Of a stretch of 64,000 nucleotides of DNA, positions 1 to 8,562 are shown piece by piece. This stretch comes from Myxococcus qinghaiensis (GTDB taxonomy: Bacteria > Myxococcota > Myxococcia > Myxococcales > Myxococcaceae): the NCBI RefSeq assembly GCF_024198215.1, contig NZ_JAKCFA010000009.1, forward strand, positions 124,001 through 188,000. The letters run 5' to 3'. Every line of letters begins with the position of its first letter. The first letter of the stretch is position 1. Position numbers and translations under genes: made by a program. The notes below the pieces were generated by a model. The model worked only from the letters and a program-made list of their open reading frames with translations, searched no databases and was not told where the DNA came from.

Positions 1-2316
1 CGGGACTCGGGCGTCGCGTGCGCGGTGGCGTGCGGCACGCTGAGCCAGGCGGACCGGCTCAAGCGGCTGCTGTTGGACCGCAACGTCATGGTGAAGGTGC
101 ACACCGAGCCGATGACGGACGCATCGACGCTGTACGAGTCGTCGGTGTGGGCGCACCTCTTCACGGGCGAGGTGAGCCAGGGCTTCGTGGACGGCTCGGG
201 CGGGCTGGCGGTGCTGTCGGACGAGGAGATTTTCGGCGTCCGCGCGCGTCGGCGCGTCAAGCGCGGCAAGAAGCTGGAGGCCTTCGCCGCGGGCTTCAAG
301 GACCTGAAGGAAGGCGACCTCATCGTCCACACCGACTTCGGCATCGGCCGCTACTCGGGCCTGACGAAGATGGAGGTGAACGGCGTCCCCGGGGACTTCC
401 TCGTCCTGGAGTACGCGGGCCGGGACAAAATCTACCTGCCGGTGGGCCGCATGCGGCTCATCCAGAAGTTCACCGGCGGCAACCCGGACACCATCCAGCT
501 CGACAAGCTAGGGACGACGAGCTGGGAGAAGACGAAGAAGCGCGTCAAGGAGCAGCTCCTCAAGATGGCGGCGGAGCTGCTGCAAATCGCGGCGTCGCGC
601 CGCGCCCACCCGGGCCACTCCTTCAGCGCGCCGGACCGCTACTTCGCCCAGTTCGAGGCGGACTTCGAGTTCGAGGAGACGCCGGACCAGGCCAAGGCGA
701 TTGAGGACGTGCTGGCGGACATGCAGAAGCCGGAGCCCATGGACCGGCTCGTCTGCGGCGACGTGGGCTACGGCAAGACGGAGGTCGCGATGCGCGCGGC
801 CTTCAAGGCGACGCTGGACCGCAAGCAGGTGGCGGTGCTGGTGCCCACCACGGTGCTGGCGCAGCAGCACTTCCTCTCCTTCAGGAAGCGCTTCAAGGAC
901 TACCCCGTCACGGTGGAGGTCATCTCCGGCATGAAGAAGCCGCCGGAGGTGCGGGAAATCCTCAAGCGCGCCAAGGAGGGCAAGGTCGACATCCTCATCG
1001 GCACCCACAAGCTCCTGGGCGGCGAGGTGGCCTTCAAGGATTTGGGGCTGATGATTGTCGACGAGGAGCAGCGCTTCGGCGTGAAGCAGAAGGAGTCGCT
1101 GAAGAAGTGGCGCTCCCAGATTGACGTGCTGACGCTGACGGCGACGCCCATCCCCCGCACGCTGCACATGAGCATGTCGGGCGTGCGCGACATGAGCATC
1201 ATCGCCACGCCTCCTCAAGACAGGCGCGCCATCCGCACCTTCGTCATGAAGTACGACCCGATGGTGGTGAAGGAGGCGATTGAGCGCGAGGTGGCGCGCG
1301 GCGGACAGGTGTTCTTCGTGAACAACCGCGTGGAGTCCCTGCCGTCCATGGAGCAGCAGCTCCGCGAGCTGGTGCCCCAGCTCTCCATCGGCGTGGCGCA
1401 CGGGCAGATGGGCGACGGGCAGCTCGAGAAGGTGATGCTGGAGTTCACCGAGCGCAAGCACCAGGTGCTCCTGTGCACGTCCATCATCGAGAGCGGCATC
1501 GACATCTCCAGCGCCAACACGATGATTGTGAACCGGGCGGACCAGTTCGGCCTCGCGCAGCTCTACCAGCTCAGAGGCCGCGTGGGCCGCTCCAAGGACC
1601 GCGCCTACGCGTACCTCCTGGTGCCCACGCGCCGGGCGGTGACGCGGGACGCGCAGCGGCGGCTGGAGGTGCTCCAGAACTTCACCGAGCTGGGCGCGGG
1701 CTTCTCCATCGCCAGCCACGACTTGGAGATTCGCGGCGCGGGCAACCTGCTGGGCGAGAAGCAGTCCGGCGCCATCGCCGAGATTGGCTTCGACATGTAC
1801 GCGCAGCTCCTGGAGGAGGCCGTCGCGGAGCTGCAGGGCCAGCCGCCCAAGGTGCAAATCGAGCCGGACGTCACGCTGCCCATGCCGGCGCTCATCCCCG
1901 ACGACTACGTGGCGGACGTGCACCAGCGGCTCGTCTTCTACAAGCGCTTCAGCCAGGCCAGCCACCCCGACGAGGTGACGGACCTGCGCGCGGAGCTGGT
2001 GGACCGCTACGGAGAGGCGCCGGACGAGGTGGACCACCTCTCCGAGCTGACGCTGCTGAAAATCGACATGCGCGACTTGCGGCTGCGCGGCCTGGAGGTC
2101 GGCACCCAGCGGCTGGTGGTGACGCTGGGCGCGGACGCGCTCCTGGACGGGCCGAAGGTCGCCGGGCTGGTGCAGCGCTCGAAGGGCTACTACCGCCTCA
2201 CGCCGGACATGAAGCTCATCGCCCGCGTGGCGCAGGGCCTCCAGGGCCACGACCTCATCGCCGAGGCGCGCAAGGTGCTGCGTGACTTGGACCACTGCTC
2301 GCTGCCCCGGAGCTGA
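1..2316 (+). CDS. mfd: Transcription-repair coupling factor Mfd (3' part, cut by left edge)
   Basis: Mfd is a DNA translocase that removes RNA polymerase stalled at DNA lesions and recruits UvrA. The frame is open to the first base, so the 5' part lies outside; 771 residues are visible. In order they show the end of the N-terminal UvrB-like region, the RNA polymerase-interacting CarD/TRCF domain (about residues 85-160, with HTDFGIGRYSGL), the RecG-like helicase with Walker A GDVGYGKTE and DEEQRFG box, the TATPIPRTLHMS motif, the conserved QLRGRVGR motif VI, and the C-terminal TRCF domain. Nothing looks disrupted. It converges on the DUF2167 gene, with a hairpin in the 75-bp gap. Confidence 0.96.
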   Translation, partial: RDSGVACAVACGTLSQADRLKRLLLDRNVMVKVHTEPMTDASTLYESSVWAHLFTGEVSQGFVDGSGGLAVLSDEEIFGVRARRRVKRGKKLEAFAAGFKDLKEGDLIVHTDFGIGRYSGLTKMEVNGVPGDFLVLEYAGRDKIYLPVGRMRLIQKFTGGNPDTIQLDKLGTTSWEKTKKRVKEQLLKMAAELLQIAASRRAHPGHSFSAPDRYFAQFEADFEFEETPDQAKAIEDVLADMQKPEPMDRLVCGDVGYGKTEVAMRAAFKATLDRKQVAVLVPTTVLAQQHFLSFRKRFKDYPVTVEVISGMKKPPEVREILKRAKEGKVDILIGTHKLLGGEVAFKDLGLMIVDEEQRFGVKQKESLKKWRSQIDVLTLTATPIPRTLHMSMSGVRDMSIIATPPQDRRAIRTFVMKYDPMVVKEAIEREVARGGQVFFVNNRVESLPSMEQQLRELVPQLSIGVAHGQMGDGQLEKVMLEFTERKHQVLLCTSIIESGIDISSANTMIVNRADQFGLAQLYQLRGRVGRSKDRAYAYLLVPTRRAVTRDAQRRLEVLQNFTELGAGFSIASHDLEIRGAGNLLGEKQSGAIAEIGFDMYAQLLEEAVAELQGQPPKVQIEPDVTLPMPALIPDDYVADVHQRLVFYKRFSQASHPDEVTDLRAELVDRYGEAPDEVDHLSELTLLKIDMRDLRLRGLEVGTQRLVVTLGADALLDGPKVAGLVQRSKGYYRLTPDMKLIARVAQGLQGHDLIAEARKVLRDLDHCSLPRS

Positions 2317-2334
2317 GCCGGCCCTCAAACGAGA

Positions 2335-2366
2335 AGAGGCCCGGGACCGCGAAGTCCCGAGCCTCT
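2335..2366. terminator. Bidirectional terminator-like hairpin between mfd and the DUF2167 gene
   Basis: AGAGGCCCGGGAC pairs with GTCCCGAGCCTCT (13-bp stem with one C-A mismatch) around the 6-base loop CGCGAA. It lies between two convergent genes. There is no long T run, which is usual in GC-rich genomes. Confidence 0.6.
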
Positions 2367-2390
2367 GTCTCCACTCCAGTTCGCCGGTGA

Positions 2391-3293
2391 TTACGGCGTG
2401 CCGTCGTTGCCACCGCGCTTGAACAGCTTGCCCAGCGCGACGACGAGGAACGCGAGGCCGGCGAAGACGACCTTCTTGCCGGCCACCAGCACCGCGAGCA
2501 GTCCCTTGAAGAGCCCCGCCTTCGCGGCCACCTTGCCAGCGACCAGACCCGCGACGCCGTACGCGGCCACGCGGCCGGTCTTCGGGTCGAAGTCCTCATA
2601 GCGGTGGCCGGGCTGGAAGTGCGTGAAGCCCAGCACCTGCTGCATGTCCTTCTCCACCTGCGGCGGCGCCACCATGCTGGAGACGGCGTTGAGCACCAGC
2701 ACGCCCTCCTTGCCCAGCACCCGGACGCTGTAGTTCAGCGTGTGCTCCTTCGAGTCACCGAAGCCCAGCTCCCGCGCCCAGTACAGCTTGCGCGTGCTCG
2801 CGTCGTAGCGCGGAGTCGCGGCCCAGCCCACCAGCGCCACCGCCTCGTAGCCCGCCTTGACGCGCTCGGCGTTCTCCTCGCGGGTGTTGTTCTGCATTTC
2901 CTCGAGCAGGTCCGCGTAGTCGATGCCCGCCGCGTCCTCGTCCTCCACGTGGCCGTCGTCGTCGTACTGGATGACGACGCCCCAGCTCTCCGGCGAGTCG
3001 ACGCTCACGTCCGAGGGAATCAGCATGCCCAGCGTCTTGGAGCCGGGCGGATTGCCCCAGACCTCCACGAGCACCTTCTCCGCGTCCTCCGGCGACAGGT
3101 AGCCGAAGCTCTCCGGCACCACCAGCTTCGCCAGCCCGCCTCCCAGCACCACCTCGCCGGTCCTCGGGTGCAGCTCGGGGAGCGCCGGGGCCTCTTCCAC
3201 CGCCTCCGAGTCCTCCGCCTGCTCGGGCGCCTGGGCCCACGCGCTCACCGCCACCAACGACAATACGGCAACCCACCACCTGCCACGCTGCAT
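2391..3293 (-). CDS. DUF2167 family exported membrane protein
   Basis: 300 residues with a cleavable signal peptide (hydrophobic core WWVAVLSLVAVSAWA). An acidic linker of about 25 residues is followed by the DUF2167 region: YLSPEDAEKVLVEVWGNPPG, GMLIPSDVS, WGVVIQYDDDGHVEDEDA and a later YSVRVLGKEGVLVLN stretch. The C-terminus has one or two hydrophobic segments (about residues 250-285) ending in basic residues, as in family members thought to be anchored in the inner membrane. The family's molecular function is unknown. The ATG start is supported by GGAGGGGG 6 bases upstream. The gene stands alone, with its own promoter presumably in 3294-3466. Confidence 0.85.
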   Translation of the reverse strand: MQRGRWWVAVLSLVAVSAWAQAPEQAEDSEAVEEAPALPELHPRTGEVVLGGGLAKLVVPESFGYLSPEDAEKVLVEVWGNPPGSKTLGMLIPSDVSVDSPESWGVVIQYDDDGHVEDEDAAGIDYADLLEEMQNNTREENAERVKAGYEAVALVGWAATPRYDASTRKLYWARELGFGDSKEHTLNYSVRVLGKEGVLVLNAVSSMVAPPQVEKDMQQVLGFTHFQPGHRYEDFDPKTGRVAAYGVAGLVAGKVAAKAGLFKGLLAVLVAGKKVVFAGLAFLVVALGKLFKRGGNDGTP

Positions 3294-3466
3294 GTGACTC
3301 CCCCTCCAGGGATTTCAGACTCGGATGGCCGGAGGGACGCGACACATCAGCATCACTGACGACCTCGCATGCGGCGCGGTGCGCTCGCTGCCCCTGGGTC
3401 CGAAGGCGCGGCAACCTGGTGGTGTGCGGGAGCACGCGTCAATTCGGCGCCCCGCACGTCCCAAGC

Positions 3467-4072
3467 TCAGGCAGCTTCGACTTTCGCGACAGCCACGGGA
3501 CGCAGGAGAAACTCACGGGCGCCCGCCATGGCGCGAGCATCCTGGAGCACGTCTCCGGGCTGGTTGCCGTGGCCGATGAGGGCGCCTCGCCAGCCCATCT
3601 CCATGTAGTCCGCGCTGAGCTGGAGGCTCATCAACAAGGGCTGGGCGACACCGTCATCCTCGTCGGAGGAGTGGCTGGTGACGAGCGACAGCACCTTGCC
3701 GCGCATCCGCTCACGGAAGCGCAGCTCCGGCAGCCGGAACCACCAGGACCAGTGCTCCAGGTAGGACACCGCGCTGGAGGGAAGGCCGTACCAGTACACA
3801 GGGGCGACGATGACCAGCTCGTCGGCGGCGAGGGTCCGCTCGGCGAGCGCGAGCATCTCCGGGCTCGCGGGCCGTGCCGTGTAACCGCCGGGAGCGTGGC
3901 GCAGGTCCTGGAAGGCCTCGTGCCTGTACTCGTTCAGGCGGAGCCAGTCCGTCACGGTGCCGGGTGGCAACGACTCCGCGGCCTTGCGCGCGAGCTGCTC
4001 CGCGTTGCCGTTCTCGCGAGCACTGGAGAGCAGGAAGAGGACGTTGCGCGGCGTCGCGGCGGAGGAGCTCAT
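3467..4072 (-). CDS. NAD(P)H-dependent flavin reductase / flavodoxin-fold oxidoreductase
   Basis: 201 residues starting at MSSSAATPRN. A longer frame runs upstream to 4174, but its N-terminal extension is low-complexity and lacks family similarity. The protein has a flavodoxin-like fold: a first strand VLFLLSS followed by the phosphate-binding loop SARENGN, then VIVAPVYWYGLPSSAVSYLEHW, the usual flavin and partner-contact segment of the NADPH-dependent FMN reductase superfamily. Such cytoplasmic enzymes reduce FMN, quinones or other acceptors; the substrate cannot be told from sequence. It is followed by a 247-bp gap on the side of the ArgE-type gene, so it is probably monocistronic. Confidence 0.8.
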   Translation of the reverse strand: MSSSAATPRNVLFLLSSARENGNAEQLARKAAESLPPGTVTDWLRLNEYRHEAFQDLRHAPGGYTARPASPEMLALAERTLAADELVIVAPVYWYGLPSSAVSYLEHWSWWFRLPELRFRERMRGKVLSLVTSHSSDEDDGVAQPLLMSLQLSADYMEMGWRGALIGHGNQPGDVLQDARAMAGAREFLLRPVAVAKVEAA

Positions 4073-4319
4073 GTCGTCGGTCCAGAAAGGAAGAGGCCAG
4101 GGTGCGAACACGGGGTGTGCGCCGCTGACGGCTTCATAACGACGGGAGGGCCACGACGCACGCGGTGCGAGCACCCTTCATCCAGGTGCCACCGCCCCCG
4201 CCAACACACTCCGTCGACGGCAGACACACCCAGCGCCCATCCGGGGTGCCCTCACACCGGCGACTTCCGGCCCGGAGCACCCAGCGGCGTCTCCAGGCCA
4301 AGGCGTCACCCGGCTTGCT

Positions 4320-5456
4320 TCATTGCTCGCCGCAGAAGTGCGCGACGGCGCGCGACAGCACGGCCTCGCATCGCACCAGGTCCTCGGTGGGGACGTACTC
4401 GCCCGTCTGGTGCGCGACGCGGATGTCGCCGGGTCCGAACACCACCGCCTCCGCGCCCAGCTCCGTCATCTGCGGAGCCTCCGTGCCGAACGGCACCGTG
4501 GTGGACGCGTTGCCGCTGGCCTCCGCGAGGAAGCGCACCACCTCCGCGTCCGCTCGCGTATTCACGCCCCGGTCCGTGCGCAGCACGCGGATGTGGGCCT
4601 CATAGGCGGGCTCGTCGCGCACCAGCTCCTGACGGATGGACTCCAGCAGCTCCGCCACCCGCTGCACCGGCTGTCCCGGAATGGGCCGCCACTCCACCGT
4701 GAAGCGGCACGAGCCCGGCAGGATGTTCTTCGCCTTGCCACCCTGGATGACGCCCACGTTCACCGTGGTGAAGGGCGGCTGGAAGCCCTCGTCCAGCTCC
4801 TCGCGCAGCACCGTCATGGCCAGCTGCTCCAGTCGGTTCAGGAAGCGCCCCGCGCGGAAGATGGCGGACGCGCCCGTGTCCGGATACGCGCTGTGCCCTT
4901 CCTTGCCGAGCACCTCCACCTCCGCCAGGCAGTAGCCCTTGTTGGCGCGCACCGGCGTGAGCTTCGTGGGCTCGCCGACGATGGCGTGCCGCGCACGGCC
5001 CAGGCCCGCCGCCACCAGCTTCTTGGCGCCCACCAGCCCGACTTCCTCATCCGCGGTGAGCACCACCATCAGCGGCGCCTGGAGCTTCGTGGCCCGCTCC
5101 GCGGCGTGCAGCGCGCAGGCGATGAAGCCCTTCGTGTCGCAGGCGCCTCGCGCGTAGAGCTTGCCTTCCTTCTCCGTCAGCTTCAGCGCGTCCGTCCACG
5201 CCGCGTCGTACGGCACGCAATCGGAGTGCCCCACCAGCGCGAGCGCCGCGCGTCCGGAGCCGCCCTTCACGGCGACCAGGTTCACCTTCTCCACACCCGC
5301 GTCATCCGTGTACCGCTGACGCTCGGCGCTGAAGCCCGCCTTCTCCAGACGCGCCTGCGCGTAGTCGATGAGCGGGGCATTGGGTCGCGCGGACGTGGTG
5401 TCCATCGCCACCAGCTCCGTCAGGGTGGCCCGCAGCGCGGGCAGCGTGTCGCTCAT
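4320..5456 (-). CDS. argE: Acetylornithine deacetylase / M20 family metallopeptidase
   Basis: 378 residues, an M20 dinuclear zinc hydrolase that releases ornithine from N-acetylornithine in linear arginine synthesis. Metal ligands visible: H77 in GHSDCVP, D107 in ARGACDTKG, the E137-E138 pair in TADEEVG, E162 in GEPT, and a C-terminal His in VAHQTGEYV. The dimerisation (lid) domain starts near KEGHSAYPDTGASAI. The start at 5456 is chosen because GGAGG lies 8 bases upstream; the frame stays open to 5585 without supporting similarity. ArgE fits best; succinyl-diaminopimelate desuccinylase is a less likely alternative. The HutF-type gene follows upstream on the same strand, 85 bp away. Confidence 0.85.
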   Translation of the reverse strand: MSDTLPALRATLTELVAMDTTSARPNAPLIDYAQARLEKAGFSAERQRYTDDAGVEKVNLVAVKGGSGRAALALVGHSDCVPYDAAWTDALKLTEKEGKLYARGACDTKGFIACALHAAERATKLQAPLMVVLTADEEVGLVGAKKLVAAGLGRARHAIVGEPTKLTPVRANKGYCLAEVEVLGKEGHSAYPDTGASAIFRAGRFLNRLEQLAMTVLREELDEGFQPPFTTVNVGVIQGGKAKNILPGSCRFTVEWRPIPGQPVQRVAELLESIRQELVRDEPAYEAHIRVLRTDRGVNTRADAEVVRFLAEASGNASTTVPFGTEAPQMTELGAEAVVFGPGDIRVAHQTGEYVPTEDLVRCEAVLSRAVAHFCGEQ

Positions 5457-5541
5457 GAAGACAACCTCCGGTGGCCGCGTCATGCCACCCCCTGGCGCCT
5501 GGCGCCAGCCCCCGGAAGGGACTCCTGTCACCCACGCCCCG

Positions 5542-6924
5542 TCAGGGATACAGCGTGCGCGCGAGCGCCTGGAAGGCGCGCCCACTCTCCTCCGCGAGCG
5601 GATGCCGCCCGTCCCGCACCACCAGCCGCCCCGCCACCGCCACCTCGCGCACCGCTGCCTTGTCCGCGCCCAGGACGATGGAGGCCAGCAACGACGAAGG
5701 CCCCGCGCCCACCAGCGACGGGTGCCCCACGTCCACCGTGAAGAAGTCCGCGAGCGCCCCGGGCTCCAGTGTCCCCGTGGACAGGCCCAGGCTGCGCGCC
5801 CCCTCCACCGTGGCCATGCCCAACAGCCGCGCCGCCAATCCGGACACCTCGCCGCCTCCGGGGTCCAGCACCGCGCGCCGCAGCCTCGCGAGCCGCAGGT
5901 GCCCCTCGAGCTGCCTCGCCTCGTCCAGCAGGTCCACCAGCGCCTGACTGTCCGAGCCCAGGCTGATGCTCGCTCCCGCCTTCACCAGCGCGTCCGCGGG
6001 GACGATGCCGTCACCCAGGTTGCGCTCCGTGGACGGACACGCGCACACCGTCGCCCGGGCGGTGCCCAGCATGGCCACCTCCTCGTCCGTCAGGTGCACG
6101 CCATGCACGGCGGTGAAGCCCGGGTTCAACAGCCCCAGGTCCGACAGCAACTCCACCGGCCGACGCCCATGCTCGGCGAGGCACGCCTCGATTTCCTTCG
6201 GCTGCTCCGCCACGTGCATGTGCACGGGGAACCCTCGCGCCTTCGAGACGGCGGACAGCCAGTCCTTCGTCACCGCGCGCACGCTGTGCGGCGCCAGTCC
6301 CACGCTGACCGCCGCGTCGTCGCCCACCTCGCGAGCCAGCGCCTCCGCCGACGCGAGGAAGGTGTCCACGTCCGAATCAATGAAGCGACGCTGGCGGGGA
6401 TTCGCCGCCACCTGGAAGCCCGCGCGCGCATAACCCACGCGCAACAGGCAGATGCGCAGCCCCGCGTCCCTGGCGGCCCGGATGACGGCGTGGGCCAGCG
6501 TGTTCCGGTCCGCGTACGGCGTGCCGTCGTGCTGATGATGGATGTAGTGGAACTCGCCCACCGTGGTGATGCCCGCCAGCGCCATCTCCACGAAGACCTG
6601 CCGCGAGGCCACGTACACGTCCTCGGGCCCCAGGGTCTCGGCGGCGCGGTACATGGCCTCTCGCCAGCTCCAGAAGTCATCCGCCTCGCGCCCGGAGACG
6701 ACGTACTCGGTGCGGCCGCGAATCAGGCGCTGGAAGGCATGGGAGTGGCCGTTGACCAGGCCCGGCAGCAGCGCGCGGCCTGGAAGCCTGACGACGCTCG
6801 CGCCGGCGGGCACGGATGACGCGTCGACGACGCGGCCCTCGGCACCCACGGCCAGGGCGCGTCCCTCGATGAGCCGGCCTCCCACGTACAGGAAGTCCGG
6901 CTGGTAGACAGTGATGTCGCTCAC
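5542..6924 (-). CDS. hutF: Formimidoylglutamate deiminase (HutF type)
   Basis: 460 residues, an amidohydrolase-superfamily zinc enzyme that converts N-formimidoyl-L-glutamate to N-formylglutamate plus ammonia in the five-step histidine degradation route. Visible ligands are H60 and H62 in GLVNGHSHAFQR, a later HMHVAEQ, the HGVHLTDEE segment, and the Asp in SLGSDSQA. The stretch GEFHYIHHQHDGTPYADRN is strongly typical of HutF rather than cytosine or guanine deaminases. The start is a GTG at 6924 with no strong ribosome-binding site. No other hut gene is visible in the window, so pathway context is missing; the family call rests on motifs. Confidence 0.87.
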   Translation of the reverse strand: MSDITVYQPDFLYVGGRLIEGRALAVGAEGRVVDASSVPAGASVVRLPGRALLPGLVNGHSHAFQRLIRGRTEYVVSGREADDFWSWREAMYRAAETLGPEDVYVASRQVFVEMALAGITTVGEFHYIHHQHDGTPYADRNTLAHAVIRAARDAGLRICLLRVGYARAGFQVAANPRQRRFIDSDVDTFLASAEALAREVGDDAAVSVGLAPHSVRAVTKDWLSAVSKARGFPVHMHVAEQPKEIEACLAEHGRRPVELLSDLGLLNPGFTAVHGVHLTDEEVAMLGTARATVCACPSTERNLGDGIVPADALVKAGASISLGSDSQALVDLLDEARQLEGHLRLARLRRAVLDPGGGEVSGLAARLLGMATVEGARSLGLSTGTLEPGALADFFTVDVGHPSLVGAGPSSLLASIVLGADKAAVREVAVAGRLVVRDGRHPLAEESGRAFQALARTLYP

Positions 6925-6927
6925 CCC

Positions 6928-6991
6928 GACAGCGTATGCCAGCGGACCGCGCCCCGCAGCAGCCGAGACACGGTCCGCCAGCGATGCTGTC
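6928..6991 (-). terminator. Long imperfect inverted repeat downstream of the paralogue cluster
   Basis: Arms 6928-6949 and 6971-6991 pair through an outer GACAGC/GCTGTC stem and an inner GCGGACCG/CGGTCCGC stem, with a mismatched internal bulge and a 21-base loop. The repeat begins at the stop codon of the first paralogue and ends just before the HutF start, so it may terminate transcription leaving the three-gene cluster. Confidence 0.5.
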
Positions 6992-8498
6992 AGCGCGCGA
7001 ACGCCACCCTGGAGCCCTGGTCCGGGGCCGGGTGGATGGTGTTGTCATCCGCGCCCGGACGACCCAGGCCCCGCTGCACCGCCGGCGCGGACGCGTTCAC
7101 CGGGCCCACGTAGAACACCCCGTGGTAGCCCTCCGAGTTCACCGAGTCCCACGTGTGCACGAAGTAGCGCTCGCCATTGTCCTTGCCCTTCGCTTCACGC
7201 ACGCCGCAGTCCAGCCTGTCCCTCACGCCCTTCGAATCCACCGAGCAGATCCACGCGGTGCCGGTGTCGTAGGCCATGTCGAGCGCCACCACGTTCTCCA
7301 GCCGCTCCTTCAAGAGCAGGCCCATGGGGCGGTGCTGCTTGTTCCACGGCAAGCCCTTCTTGGTGCGCGAGTGGATGTTGCCCGACAGCACCACATAGAA
7401 GCGCTGGGGCGTCGACTCCACCTGGTGGATGAGCGTGGCCGCCATCGCGTCCTCACGCTGCTGCCCGTTCGCCTTCGGGTGGTCGAACACGACGACGTCC
7501 ACGTCCAGGCCCCGCGAGCGCAACTGGCGCAGCTGCTCCAGCATGTTCGCCATCGCCTCGCTGCCACGGCCATCCGGATACGGGCTGCGCCAGAAGGGTG
7601 ACTCCATCAGCTTCTGCCAGTCCTCTTCCCCACCCTGGCTCTCCAGGAACGCGTCCACGCGGCCCTGGTTCTCCAGCGGCAGCTCCAACCCCACCGTCAC
7701 GGGGATGCCCGCCACCGTCGACTGGCAGGCGGTCTGCGCCACGAAGCGCGGCACCTCGCGCGTACCGTGCAGCTCGCCCAGCATCAGCACCGCGCCCGGC
7801 TTGGCCTGCTTGCCCAGGCCGATGATCGGCAGCCCACACTCCATGGAGATCTGCGACGGCGCTTCCTTCGCGTTCGGAGCCTTGGCCACCTGTACCGGCT
7901 TGGGCGCGTTCTCCTCCTTCGCCAGCACGGGCGCCACCTCGCGGAACACCCGCCACTCCATCAACAGGTCTCGCTGGGCCTGCGCCGCCTCCATGAAGAG
8001 GTTCTCTCCGCGCGGCGTGTCCATGACCTCCTCCCAGTCCTCTGGACTGGTATTGGGAATGTTACCTTCCCCAATCGAAAACGTGGGTTTGGCGTCCTGA
8101 CCGGTGCTTCCCATCCCGATGCCTCGCGAGACGCCCCAATCCAGCTCCTTGCCAGCCTGGGACAGCGTCTTGTTCGAGCTCTTGGTGATGCGGAAGATCT
8201 GCAGCTTGCTCGACGTGGGCGTCTCGCGTCGGCCCACCACCATGTACCGGTGGAAGAAGCCGGAGACCTTCGACCCGCCGAACTCCTGCCGCCACTCCGT
8301 CTGGAGCACCATGCTGCCCTTGTCCTCGCGGAAGGGCAGACCGTTGCGCGCGAAGTAACCTTGAACCTCCGGCCACATCTCCGCGAGCGGCCGGTCGTAG
8401 ATGGCCTCCCGGTCTGGAATCTCCAAGTCACTCCGGTGGGCCGCGCAGCCCACCAGGCTCCAGGCCAACAACACCACCGCATACAGTACCGAGCGCAT
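6990..8498 (-). CDS. Lipoprotein with TIKI/ChaN/EreA-like domain, paralogue 1 of 3
   Basis: 502 residues. The start at 8498 has GGAGG four bases upstream and gives a type II signal peptide (SVLYAVVLLAWSLVGC). An N-terminal alpha/beta domain of about 110 residues (YDRPLAEMWPEVQGYFARNG onward) recalls BamC-like envelope lipoproteins, but I cannot assign it. The C-terminal half shows the spaced motifs of the TIKI/TraB/ChaN/EreA superfamily: LGELHGTREVP near residue 240, VGLELP, REDAMA near 350 and SGNIHSRT near 373. That superfamily includes metal-dependent proteases and esterases; activity here is unproven. The C-terminal tail (RGLGRPGADDNTIHP) differs from the other two copies, as does the segment around residues 95-140. 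Confidence 0.78.
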   Translation of the reverse strand: MRSVLYAVVLLAWSLVGCAAHRSDLEIPDREAIYDRPLAEMWPEVQGYFARNGLPFREDKGSMVLQTEWRQEFGGSKVSGFFHRYMVVGRRETPTSSKLQIFRITKSSNKTLSQAGKELDWGVSRGIGMGSTGQDAKPTFSIGEGNIPNTSPEDWEEVMDTPRGENLFMEAAQAQRDLLMEWRVFREVAPVLAKEENAPKPVQVAKAPNAKEAPSQISMECGLPIIGLGKQAKPGAVLMLGELHGTREVPRFVAQTACQSTVAGIPVTVGLELPLENQGRVDAFLESQGGEEDWQKLMESPFWRSPYPDGRGSEAMANMLEQLRQLRSRGLDVDVVVFDHPKANGQQREDAMAATLIHQVESTPQRFYVVLSGNIHSRTKKGLPWNKQHRPMGLLLKERLENVVALDMAYDTGTAWICSVDSKGVRDRLDCGVREAKGKDNGERYFVHTWDSVNSEGYHGVFYVGPVNASAPAVQRGLGRPGADDNTIHPAPDQGSRVAFAR

Positions 8499-8562
8499 CC
8501 ACCCTCCGGATCTCAAGTTCCCAGAATGGAACGAGACCTGGAGGGCGGTATATCGCCCCGGC
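8499..8562 (-). repeat. Duplicated intergenic leader, copy 1
   Basis: This 64-bp spacer upstream of paralogue 1 is almost base-for-base the same as 10069-10132 upstream of paralogue 2. Both contain the inverted repeat GTTCC-cagaat-GGAAC and the dyad GGGCG-gtatat-CGCCC. On the minus strand it probably holds the promoter and ribosome-binding site of the following gene; the GATATA in the dyad could be a -10 element. Paralogue 3 has an unrelated leader. Confidence 0.75.

Noticed and set aside
508-2328. A 606-codon open frame on the minus strand opposite mfd
   Set aside because: It is an artefact of third-position GC bias. Its translation is Arg/Ala/His-rich without domain motifs, while the plus-strand frame is clearly Mfd. 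The same applies to other long antisense frames such as 13965-16523, 18842-20422, 24418-26568, 31875-34445 and 43335-44909.
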